From DAINBT01 sp036732785 (GTDB lineage Bacteria > Planctomycetota > Phycisphaerae > Sedimentisphaerales > SM23-30): 32,141 nt of DNA. The stretch covers positions 1 to 32,141 of the forward strand of contig CAZICK010000042.1 in assembly GCA_964537505.1 (NCBI GenBank), given 5' to 3'. The stretch's first letter is position 1. Every line of letters starts with the position of its first letter. The position numbers and the translations under genes were made by a program. Positions 24,263 through 31,524 of the stretch are shown one piece after another. Under the pieces are notes generated by a model. It was not told the origin of the DNA, made no database searches, and saw only the letters and a program-made list of their open reading frames with translations.

Positions 24263-25006
24263 TTGAGAACTTATACGCATAACAAACAAACGGTTAAGCA
24301 GCAATTGCGAACTTCGCCTGGCGGTGTTATCGCCGCGTACGGATATGAGCGGCTGATCTTCTTATCCCTGCTGTTGCTTTCGGCGGCGCTGGCTGGGTGT
24401 GGCCCCTTTTATGGGATATTTATCGATCCGCTGATCCCGGCGTCGAAGGTCCCGGCCGAGCACGACATGAGCGATAAACATATTCTGATTTGGGTGGATG
24501 ATTTTTCCGCCGCCGTACAAGATTCGAACAAGCCCCCAGGGGCGCCTGCACTTCGCCGGGAACTGACGGAAAAACTACGCCAGGAACTACTTGACAATCA
24601 CGCTGTCGCCTCTGCCGTTGATTATGACAGTATCGTTCGTTTCCGACGCCAAAATCCCGGCAAAACCGAACTGAGCATACAGCAACTGGGAACTGCGATC
24701 CCCCAGAAACCTGCTCAGGAAGTGCTTTATATCATGATCGACAATTTCAAACTGCACCACGAAGCTGGTCAGGACTGCTACGACGCAAGCATAGACGGCT
24801 ACTGCAAGATAATCGATGTGGCAACAGGAAAAGAACCCTGGCCTGCAGGGCAGACGCATCGTACCTTCCATGCCGGCGGAAAAGTTGCCGTAGGTCATGG
24901 ACAGGCATTTGAAGATGAGCAGGTACGCCTGCTTTGCCGAGAGGCGGCCGAAAACATCGCACCGTTTTTCTATGAACACCGAAAACAAAAACGTGACCAG
25001 TTGTAA
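24263..25006 (+). CDS. Lipoprotein with a predicted LpoB/CsgG-like fold, paralogue 2
   Basis: The 247-residue frame starts at TTG 24263 with GAGG about ten bases upstream. A hydrophobic stretch ends in LAGC near residue 46, so it should be a lipoprotein with an unusually long n-region; a start closer to the hydrophobic segment is possible but no ATG is available. The mature part repeats the layout of the preceding gene: DKHILIWVDDF, a helix, AVASAVDYDSIVRFRRQNP, QEVLYIMIDNFKL and CKIIDVATG. Twelve bases separate the two genes. I read them as an old tandem duplication within the operon. Function unknown. Confidence 0.65.
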   Translation: MRTYTHNKQTVKQQLRTSPGGVIAAYGYERLIFLSLLLLSAALAGCGPFYGIFIDPLIPASKVPAEHDMSDKHILIWVDDFSAAVQDSNKPPGAPALRRELTEKLRQELLDNHAVASAVDYDSIVRFRRQNPGKTELSIQQLGTAIPQKPAQEVLYIMIDNFKLHHEAGQDCYDASIDGYCKIIDVATGKEPWPAGQTHRTFHAGGKVAVGHGQAFEDEQVRLLCREAAENIAPFFYEHRKQKRDQL

Positions 25007-25045
25007 CCTCAGCACCTCTTTGATATCCCGATCGCGGAATTGCCA

Positions 25046-25975
25046 ATGCCAAAGACGCTGATCTTAATAAACGAACAGACCGACAAGCTATGGCGGCAAT
25101 ACTTGCCCAACGATCAGCCCCAAACAATGGTTATCGATCCAGCCGGTCACCCCGACGTGCCCGGTCGCCCATATCGTTATGACCTGATTGGTCAGCGACG
25201 TTGGCTGCGCCGGCAGAACATAGATCGAATACATTGTTATCAACCCATTACCGCCGCTTATGCCACCCTTGCCGCCGCCGTGATGTTGGATATCGAAACC
25301 ACGATCCACTTGACCGGCCACATTGAAGATAGAGCTTGCAGGGCACTGAAACTACTGGGACGAAAGTCGGTTTCATTTTCGTGCGCCGGTAATTTTATCG
25401 CCGGGCAATTGCGACAACTCGGAATCGATACGAATAGAATTTCAGTAAATGTCCCCAAGATCAAAATAACAACCGCCAGAGGCGGCAAACCACGCCTGTG
25501 TAAGCTGCGCCGGCAAATAAGCAGCGGCGGAGCAATATTACTTGCCCTGCCTGCGGCAAATGAGTGGAAACTTTTGAAAAATGTTTTTTGGGCCGCGGCG
25601 ATACTAAAACATTTCTTTGATGATTTGACCGTCATAGTCAGTGGCCTATGCCGCCCATTCGATCGACGGCATATATTCCATCGTCAGAAAATGTGGGATT
25701 GCGAAGGAATGATCTACATCGACGATAACGCTACCAACTGGGATGAACTGGTCGGTGTCTGTGATGTTGTCGTCTCCAGCCATACTCATCTGGGTGACGT
25801 GATACGTCTGCTGCATGCACGGGCCGCCGGCGCGCGGATCGTAGCCGGTACCGGCCAGTGCAACGAATTCCTGGCCGATTATGAACATGGCCACATAGTG
25901 GCCCCTGCCCAGCCGCAACAACTGGCCGCCGCCATCCTGCCACTGCTCAATCAGGGTCACAAGCTTCTCTCTTAA
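25046..25975 (+). CDS. Divergent GT4-like glycosyltransferase
   Basis: This protein of about 309 residues resembles GT-B glycosyltransferases of family 4 in its C-terminal half: VSSHTHLGDVIRLLHARAAGARIVAGTGQCNEFL followed by HGHIVAPAQPQQLAAAI, where family 4 has the donor-binding E-x7-E-like segment and the closing 'G.lv....la.ai' pattern. The N-terminal half is short and only loosely similar. No membrane segment or signal is present. ATG 25046 is preferred over TTG 25040. It is the last gene of the cluster, and its 3' end overlaps the convergent ATPase gene by 29 bases. The sugar donor and acceptor are unknown. Confidence 0.6.
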   Translation: MPKTLILINEQTDKLWRQYLPNDQPQTMVIDPAGHPDVPGRPYRYDLIGQRRWLRRQNIDRIHCYQPITAAYATLAAAVMLDIETTIHLTGHIEDRACRALKLLGRKSVSFSCAGNFIAGQLRQLGIDTNRISVNVPKIKITTARGGKPRLCKLRRQISSGGAILLALPAANEWKLLKNVFWAAAILKHFFDDLTVIVSGLCRPFDRRHIFHRQKMWDCEGMIYIDDNATNWDELVGVCDVVVSSHTHLGDVIRLLHARAAGARIVAGTGQCNEFLADYEHGHIVAPAQPQQLAAAILPLLNQGHKLLS

Positions 25976-26765
25976 TGTTTCCAGAATGATTCATATCCGC
26001 GGTAAGTATGATATGAGGTTTATTGGAGACTGGATTTCGCTCGACAGGAACTTTTACTCCGTAAACTTTCAGGATCATATCCGATGTGAGAACATTTTCC
26101 GGCGATCCGAAGCTCTCTACCACTCCGTCGTCCAACACGAGTATTTTATCGCAATACTCCCCAGCCAGGTTAAGATCATGAAACACGGCAATTACAGTCA
26201 TGCTGTTTTTGCGATTCAACTTCCTTATTAGATCGAGTGCCGACAATTGATGGGCGATGTCCAGATGACTTGTTGGCTCATCCAACAGAAGCACAGCGGG
26301 TTCCTGGGCCAGGCACATTGCGATAAACACACGTTGGCGCTCGCCCCCGCTGATTTCCGTTATCAGGCGGTCCGCCAGATGCGAAACATCGGCAAGGACC
26401 ATAGCTTCCTCGGCAATCTCCAGATCCCTGTGGGTTTCCGTGCCAATTCTGGACAAATGAGCGGTGCGCCCCATCAATGTCACCTCACGGACAGTGAACG
26501 GCAGGTCCAGTGAGAGATTCTGGGATAAACAGGCCATGCTTTTTGCCAGATTACGCCTGGAGATTTTTTGCAGTTTTGTGCCGTCGAGCAAAACATGCCC
26601 CTTTTTAGGCGGCAATATGTTGCTGATAACCCGCAGCAGTGTAGTTTTTCCGGAACCGTTTGGCCCAATAAGCCCTACGAAGTCACCTGCATTGGCTTTC
26701 ATCGTTACATCCTGCAGCACAACCTTGGCGTCGTACCCGGCACTGATATTTTCTATAGAGAGCAT
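25947..26765 (-). CDS. btuD: ABC transporter ATP-binding protein of a cobalamin/iron-siderophore importer
   Basis: The 272-residue ATPase drives a BtuCDF/FecCD-type importer. It has Walker A GPNGSGKTT (about residues 34-42), the Q-loop, signature SGGERQR (about 136-142), Walker B VLLLDEPT and the H-loop histidine in VFHDLN. ATG 26765 is chosen because it gives the standard family start MLSIENISAGY; an in-frame TTG at 26777 overlaps the permease stop as TTGA. The gene is last in the btuF-btuC-btuD operon. The gene symbol depends on the binding protein being cobalamin-specific; heme or siderophore import is the alternative. Confidence 0.85.
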   Translation of the reverse strand: MLSIENISAGYDAKVVLQDVTMKANAGDFVGLIGPNGSGKTTLLRVISNILPPKKGHVLLDGTKLQKISRRNLAKSMACLSQNLSLDLPFTVREVTLMGRTAHLSRIGTETHRDLEIAEEAMVLADVSHLADRLITEISGGERQRVFIAMCLAQEPAVLLLDEPTSHLDIAHQLSALDLIRKLNRKNSMTVIAVFHDLNLAGEYCDKILVLDDGVVESFGSPENVLTSDMILKVYGVKVPVERNPVSNKPHIILTADMNHSGNIKREACDPD

Positions 26766-26773
26766 ACTAACTG

Positions 26774-27742
26774 TCAACTCCAGTATGAGCGTTTTCGCCG
26801 TCTCAAGAGAAACAAAAAGAATGGACCGCCGAGAAAAGCTGTTATTACGCCAATGGGTATTTCCATGGGCGCAATGACTGTTCTGGCAAAACCATCAGCC
26901 AGGACAAGAAAAATCGCACCGGCCATCGCCGAAGCCGGCACCAGCCGACGATGATCGGGCCCAACGATCAGTCGCACCGAATGCGGCACGATCAAACCCA
27001 CAAAACCAATCAAGCCGCAGGCCGCTACAGTTGCACCGGTCATCAATGACGCTACCAGGAAAAACATCTTTTTTGTCAGCTCTACATTCAGGCCAAGATG
27101 TGCGGCAGGTTCTTCTCCAAGCGTCATGACGTTCAGATCTCGTGCGAACAAAACAGTAACCACCACGCACGCCGCCACTACCGCCGAGACAACCCGCAGC
27201 AACTGCCAATCGAATATCTGCAGATTCCCCAAAAGCCACCATACTACGTTGTGGAGGTTTTCCGACGGACAAATCGATACGATAAACATCAGAATGCTGC
27301 CTAAAACGGCACTGACAATCACTCCCGACAATAACAGCGTATGCACAGGAACCGCTCCGCCGGCACTTCTGGCTAGACTGTAAACCACAAAGATTGTTAT
27401 AACCGCACCGGCAAACGCCATTGTCGGTAGTGTCCATATACCCATGATACCGGCGCCAATGATAATCGCGATTGCCGCACCTAATCCAGCCCCCGACGAA
27501 ACGCCAAGAACATACGGCTCAGCTAACGGATTGCGTAAAAGTGCCTGAAAGACCACGCCCGCCACTGACAGACCGGCGCCGGCTACAACGGCAAGCAGGA
27601 TACGTGCCAGGCGAAGCTGAATAACGCCCGACTGGAACATCTCGCCGACTGGAACAAAAACTGCGCCGACGAACAGCGAAAGCATGCACGCCCCCAGGAG
27701 CACCGTCAGCAGCACAAAATATATTGTCCGGTTCTTCTTAAT
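26774..27742 (-). CDS. btuC: FecCD-family permease, probably starting at ATT
   Basis: This BtuC/FecC-type permease of about 322 residues has some eight to ten membrane helices. Family landmarks are LRLARILLAVVAGAGLSVAGVVFQALLRNPLAEPYVLGVSSGAGLG, quoted here only by position (about residues 42-88), and GLIGFVGLIVPHSVR near 253. A GTG at 27715 would begin directly inside the first helix and has no ribosome site. An ATT at 27742 has AGGAG seven bases upstream and adds KKNR, the positive N terminus expected before a first helix, and an in-frame TAA lies a little further upstream. I therefore place the start at ATT. It overlaps or abuts btuD. Confidence 0.8.
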   Translation of the reverse strand: MKKNRTIYFVLLTVLLGACMLSLFVGAVFVPVGEMFQSGVIQLRLARILLAVVAGAGLSVAGVVFQALLRNPLAEPYVLGVSSGAGLGAAIAIIIGAGIMGIWTLPTMAFAGAVITIFVVYSLARSAGGAVPVHTLLLSGVIVSAVLGSILMFIVSICPSENLHNVVWWLLGNLQIFDWQLLRVVSAVVAACVVVTVLFARDLNVMTLGEEPAAHLGLNVELTKKMFFLVASLMTGATVAACGLIGFVGLIVPHSVRLIVGPDHRRLVPASAMAGAIFLVLADGFARTVIAPMEIPIGVITAFLGGPFFLFLLRRRKRSYWS

Positions 27743-27772
27743 CTTACCACTCCTGCCCTCCGCCTTTCTTTC

Positions 27773-28699
27773 TTACTCATGCCTCGTGCCTCGTGCCTCG
27801 TGCCTTCCGCCAGTATCTTCTGTTGTGGTTTCATGGAGCCGTTGGGCCAGGGCTTTCACTCCTTCGACCAGGCGAGGGCCTGGACGCAAAATGCAATCGC
27901 CCGGGATGTCATCTATTATCCGTCCGTTCTTGACGGCTGATATCTCGGCCCATCCGATGCGGCTGCTTATTTGTGATGCCTGATGACTTTCCTGGGCCAT
28001 GTAACAAAGAACGATTACATCAGGGTTCCACTCAATCACTTTTTCGGGGTTAATATGAGGATATGTCTGGTTGATCTCACCAGCGACGTTGATACCGCCT
28101 GCTCTGGTAATTAACTCGTCGATAAACGACGTTGCCCCTGTGGTAGTGATCGGGTCGTACCATAATTCAACGAAAACCCGTGGGAGTTGTTCGTGCACAA
28201 TACCGCTATATTGTCGTGTGACAGCCTCAAGTTCCTTTTGCATTGCTGTGATGATTTCCTCAGCCTGTCGGAGTTTTTTTGTTGCCCGACCGATCTCTCG
28301 CATTGCCCCGAACATCTCCTGAAAATTGTTTATTTTCAACTCAAGCACTTCAATGCCGGATTTGCGTAATATCTTGGCATCGTCGGCTCGCTCAAAATCG
28401 GCCGTAATAATCAGGTCCGGCTTCAGCGACAGCAGCTTTTCAATACTAGGTGCGCCAAATCCCCCGACAGACTCTATGTTTTTCGCCTCGGGCGGATAAT
28501 CACATCTATTGCTTACGCCGACGATAGAACCCTGCAGATTCAGTGCGAAAAGCATCTCGGTCATATTTGGAGAAAGGGACACAATTCGCAAATCGCCCCT
28601 TGAGGCATCATTATCCGGCGCCCATCTGCCGCACAATAGCAAGATGGCCGCCAAAAGGGCAGCGATGGCGGCTCCAATTACATACCACCGATATTTCAT
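27773..28699 (-). CDS. btuF: Periplasmic binding protein of a cobalamin/iron-type ABC importer
   Basis: The 308-residue protein has an N-terminal hydrophobic anchor (about residues 5-24) ending in LLLC, an imperfect lipobox, so it may be a lipoprotein or membrane-tethered. The class III binding fold begins IVSLSPNMTEMLFAL; VGVSNRCDYPPEA (about 61-73) is the segment typical of BtuF-like vitamin B12 binders, and KPDLIITADF follows. The last residues, EARGTRHE, are encoded by a 7-bp tandem repeat tract that also supplies the stop. It is first in its operon and the permease follows 30 bases later. No Shine-Dalgarno site is obvious before ATG 28699. Siderophore or heme binding cannot be excluded. 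Confidence 0.82.
   Translation of the reverse strand: MKYRWYVIGAAIAALLAAILLLCGRWAPDNDASRGDLRIVSLSPNMTEMLFALNLQGSIVGVSNRCDYPPEAKNIESVGGFGAPSIEKLLSLKPDLIITADFERADDAKILRKSGIEVLELKINNFQEMFGAMREIGRATKKLRQAEEIITAMQKELEAVTRQYSGIVHEQLPRVFVELWYDPITTTGATSFIDELITRAGGINVAGEINQTYPHINPEKVIEWNPDVIVLCYMAQESHQASQISSRIGWAEISAVKNGRIIDDIPGDCILRPGPRLVEGVKALAQRLHETTTEDTGGRHEARGTRHE
27777..27804. repeat. 7-bp tandem micro-repeat, four copies
   Basis: On the plus strand TCATGCC is followed by three exact copies of TCGTGCC (27784-27804). Read on the minus strand it forms the final codons of btuF, just before the TAA at 27773. The tract reads through as Arg/His/Gly/Thr/Glu residues, so it extends the protein without breaking it. 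Confidence 0.85.
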
Positions 28700-28826
28700 A
28701 ACATGAAGAACGAAAGCAAAAAAGACTCGGAGAAATTTAACACCATTCTAAACGAATACTCCATTCACAGCCGATTTTTGCCAAAGTTCAGCTTAAAGAT
28801 TCATTGACGCCAACAAAAAAACAAAC

Positions 28827-28899
<73 letters not shown>

Positions 28900-28929
28900 T
28901 TTTTTTACATCAAATCTCCACACTGAGAG

Positions 28930-28956
28930 AATATACTATCCGCAATAACTTTGCAA
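28930..28956 (-). promoter_or_regulatory. Candidate promoter of tRNA-Arg
   Basis: On the minus strand TTGCAA (28956-28951), a 15-base spacer and TATATT (28935-28930). The -10 is 5/6, but the spacer is short and the -35 is 4/6. It is about 30 bases upstream of the tRNA 5' end, a fitting distance. Confidence 0.35.
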
Positions 28957-29011
28957 GGGAATTAAGCAAATTTCTCATCCAGGCACACCACCGACCCGCC
29001 GGACACCCAAA

Positions 29012-29800
29012 TCACAGCCCTAAAACATCGAACATGCTGTACATACCCGGTTTTTGTTGGACCAGCCACTGGGCCGCGTGGAGGGCGCCGCGTACGAAGG
29101 TGTCACGACTGTGAGCTTGATGACGCAATTCCACCGTCTCGCCCAGGGCCGAAAACACAATGCTGTGCTCACCCACAATATCGCCGCCGCGAACCGCGTG
29201 CATTCCAATCGTGTTTTCCCGCCGTAGCGACTCCTTGCCTTCCCTGCCGTGCACCATACAATCGGGCCAGGGCCATTGTCTCGCCGCGGCCATACGCCGG
29301 GCCATCTCCAGGGCCGTACCGCTCGGAGCATCCCGTTTGAATCGATGATGGGTCTCTACAACCTCAATATCGTAGTCGTTTGACAGTTTCCCCGCCACCT
29401 CTTCCGCCAGCTTGAACAGCAAATTCACCCCAAGGCTCATATTCGCTCCCATCAGAACAGCCGTCTTTTGAGCGGTTTGTCGGAGTATTTGTTTTTGCTG
29501 TTCTGTCAGGCCGGTAGTGCCCACCACCAGCGGCACTAGATTTTCGCCGCAATATCTAGCCCACCGTAATGTACCCAACGGCAGCGAAAAATCAATCATC
29601 ACCCCGGGCTTACCGGTAACATCCTCGCTTACCGCTACGCCTATCGTGCCCAACCCCGCCAGGACGCCGGCATCTTTTCCCAGTGACGGATTACCCGCCG
29701 CCTCCAACGCCGCGACCACTTCAAAATCGTTGCCATGCGCCAGGGCCACAATTCGCCGTCCCATTCGCCCGCCTGCGCCTGTTACCGCTAGTTTTAACAT
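29012..29800 (-). CDS. dapB: 4-hydroxy-tetrahydrodipicolinate reductase
   Basis: DapB makes tetrahydrodipicolinate with NAD(P)H in lysine and diaminopimelate synthesis. The 262-residue protein shows the nucleotide site VTGAGGRMGRRI (residues about 6-17), GTTGL near 94, and the signature VVETHHRFKRDAPSGTA near 147-163, which contains the catalytic histidine pair and lysine. GAGG eight bases before ATG 29800 supports the start. It follows thrC on the same strand by 74 bases, so aspartate-family genes are grouped here. The gap carries the 8-bp repeat tract. Confidence 0.95.
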   Translation of the reverse strand: MLKLAVTGAGGRMGRRIVALAHGNDFEVVAALEAAGNPSLGKDAGVLAGLGTIGVAVSEDVTGKPGVMIDFSLPLGTLRWARYCGENLVPLVVGTTGLTEQQKQILRQTAQKTAVLMGANMSLGVNLLFKLAEEVAGKLSNDYDIEVVETHHRFKRDAPSGTALEMARRMAAARQWPWPDCMVHGREGKESLRRENTIGMHAVRGGDIVGEHSIVFSALGETVELRHQAHSRDTFVRGALHAAQWLVQQKPGMYSMFDVLGL

Positions 29801-29828
29801 TTCTAAATCCTCACCACGTAAATCACCA

Positions 29829-29884
29829 ACTCATCTACCCGTTTCCTCATTTCCTCATCTACCCATTTACCCATCTACTCATCT
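29829..29884. repeat. 8-bp tandem micro-repeat, seven imperfect copies
   Basis: Seven consecutive 8-base units fill 56 bases. The minus-strand consensus is ARATGRGK (copies AGATGAGT, AGATGGGT, AAATGGGT, AGATGAGG, AAATGAGG, AAACGGGT and AGATGAGT). The first unit read on that strand carries the last codons and the TAG stop of thrC (29875-29877). The rest lies between thrC and dapB. Confidence 0.85.
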
Positions 29885-31239
29885 AACACTTCCATAATTG
29901 CTCTGATATCGTTTTCTACCTCTACGGGACGATTAGAAAACTCCCCCTGTCCTTCGATGTGATAATTCACTGTTGCGTTTGGGTCTTTGAGTTGATGGCC
30001 GGTAAGAATGCACACCACCGTTTCCCCATCATTGACAATCCCTTCCTGTCGCAACAATTTCAGACCCGCTACCGACGCTGCCGAGGCCGGCTCACATCCC
30101 AGGCCATACCGTCCAACCACCGCTTTGGCCTGAAGAATATCCGCATCTGTTACCTCCCGTACCAGGCCGTTACAGATTTCCAATGCACGCAGGCACTTCT
30201 TCAGGTTCACCGGTCTGGATATCTCAATCGCGGTAGCCAGCGTATGCGGCTTGTATCCCGTTTCGTTGAGCTTGCGATAGTAATCGTTGATCGCCGCATC
30301 GTCAACCTTGCCGCCGTTAAAACGCAATCCCTTATTCTCATAAAGATCAAAAAGCGTATTGGCGCCGGTAGCGTTAATAACCGCCAGTCGTGGAACCCGA
30401 TCGATCAGTCCCAGGTACTTTAGCTCGTCGAACGCCTTGCCGAACGAACTACTGTTACCCAGATTGCCGCCTGGCACTATCACCCAGTCCGGCGCCTGCC
30501 AGCCGAGCCTTTCCAGCACACGGTACATAATGGTCTTTTGCCCTTCCAGCCGAAACGGATTGAGCGAATTCATTAGATACAGTTTTCTTTCCTGACAGAT
30601 GTCCTTAACCTGGCGCATACAATCGTCGAAATCACCCAGAATCTGGATCGTCCGGGCACCAAAATCCAGCGCCTGGCTAAGCTTGCCGTATGCGATACGC
30701 CCCGAGCCGATAAATACCGAACATTTCATACCACAAGAATGGGCATACATCGCCATCGACGCGGAAGTGTTACCTGTCGAGGCGCACAGCACATGTCCTG
30801 CCCCGACCATTTTCGCATGGCTGAACGCGCCGGCCATACCGTTATCCTTAAACGAACCGCTCGGATTCAGCCCTTCGTATTCCAAAAACAATCGGCCTTT
30901 ATCGAGACCAGCGTATTGAGCCACCTGATCGTTTTGTTGCAGAAGCGTTTGGCCCTCTCCTACGGTCACGCAGTCGCTTTCATTGCAGAACCCAAGCAAC
31001 TCGCGAAACCGCCACACTCCCGAAAAATCCAGCCGGTTATCGCGACTCGCCCACCGCCTTTCGAACCAGCTCAGCTTATCGGGCACTTCTATGCGGTCCC
31101 AGTCGTACCGCGCATCGAGCAGATCACCGCAGGCACGGCAGCCAAACAGACTCTCCTCAATATCGTATGTCGCCCCGCAACCAGGATTTATACAATGCTG
31201 AAATACATGATTACTCACAAGCACAACTCCATCTGTCAT
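29875..31239 (-). CDS. thrC: Threonine synthase with N-terminal zinc ribbon
   Basis: ThrC converts O-phosphohomoserine to threonine with PLP. The 454-residue protein starts with a four-cysteine zinc-ribbon-like region (CINPGC and CRAC, residues about 16-36), as in archaeal-type threonine synthases. The PLP lysine is in GSFKDNG near residue 130, and STGNTSASMA near 155 binds the phosphate. ATG 31239 has no ribosome site. GTG 31218 has GGAG eight bases before it and would give a protein seven residues shorter, so the start is open. Its promoter lies at 31356-31385. The 3' end runs into the 8-bp repeats. Confidence 0.92.
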   Translation of the reverse strand: MTDGVVLVSNHVFQHCINPGCGATYDIEESLFGCRACGDLLDARYDWDRIEVPDKLSWFERRWASRDNRLDFSGVWRFRELLGFCNESDCVTVGEGQTLLQQNDQVAQYAGLDKGRLFLEYEGLNPSGSFKDNGMAGAFSHAKMVGAGHVLCASTGNTSASMAMYAHSCGMKCSVFIGSGRIAYGKLSQALDFGARTIQILGDFDDCMRQVKDICQERKLYLMNSLNPFRLEGQKTIMYRVLERLGWQAPDWVIVPGGNLGNSSSFGKAFDELKYLGLIDRVPRLAVINATGANTLFDLYENKGLRFNGGKVDDAAINDYYRKLNETGYKPHTLATAIEISRPVNLKKCLRALEICNGLVREVTDADILQAKAVVGRYGLGCEPASAASVAGLKLLRQEGIVNDGETVVCILTGHQLKDPNATVNYHIEGQGEFSNRPVEVENDIRAIMEVLDE

Positions 31240-31355
31240 ATCTTATATCATTTAACCGGACTTTTGCAAAACCTTAATTACTCAAACAAAACTCAGTAAC
31301 GCTTTTATAATCTTTACTTGGCCTCTTCTGATTAACAACAAAACCACTGCCTATA

Positions 31356-31385
31356 ATGGTATTTTACTTGGTCAGACTTTGTCAA
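31356..31385 (-). promoter_or_regulatory. Candidate promoter of thrC
   Basis: On the minus strand a perfect TTGACA (31385-31380), an 18-base spacer and TACCAT (31361-31356, 4/6). The leader to the thrC start would be about 110 bases. Confidence 0.5.
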
Positions 31386-31482
31386 GGAACTTTATTTGCC
31401 TCCAGCCGGATAAAATATTGCGGTAAAATGCGAATTTGGTACTATACCACGTATATCCGTAGTTGCGATAAGGAGTGCGATC

Positions 31483-31524
31483 ATGCGAAAGTATCTGATA
31501 ATTAGCGTATTTTGGACACTGTAG
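31483..31524 (+). pseudogene. Gene 5' end probably cut by an insertion sequence
   Basis: AAGGAG (31470-31475) lies seven bases before ATG 31483, the best ribosome site in the area. The frame reads MRKYLIISVFWTL and stops at TAG 31522. Met-Arg-Lys-Tyr followed by a hydrophobic run looks like the start of a secretion signal, and the frame fails just where the IS end should begin (about 31511-31516). A palindrome TGGTA-CTA-TACCA (31437-31449) upstream may belong to its promoter region. The rest of the gene should lie beyond the right edge of the window. Confidence 0.45.

Noticed and set aside
28700..28826. Cobalamin riboswitch upstream of btuF
   Set aside because: Expected for a B12 importer, but I see neither the B12-box GCCACTG nor the rest of the core.
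31352..31357. TATAAT on the plus strand as a promoter for the disrupted gene
   Set aside because: There is no acceptable -35 at 16-18 bases and it lies about 130 bases upstream; the hexamer also overlaps the thrC promoter region.
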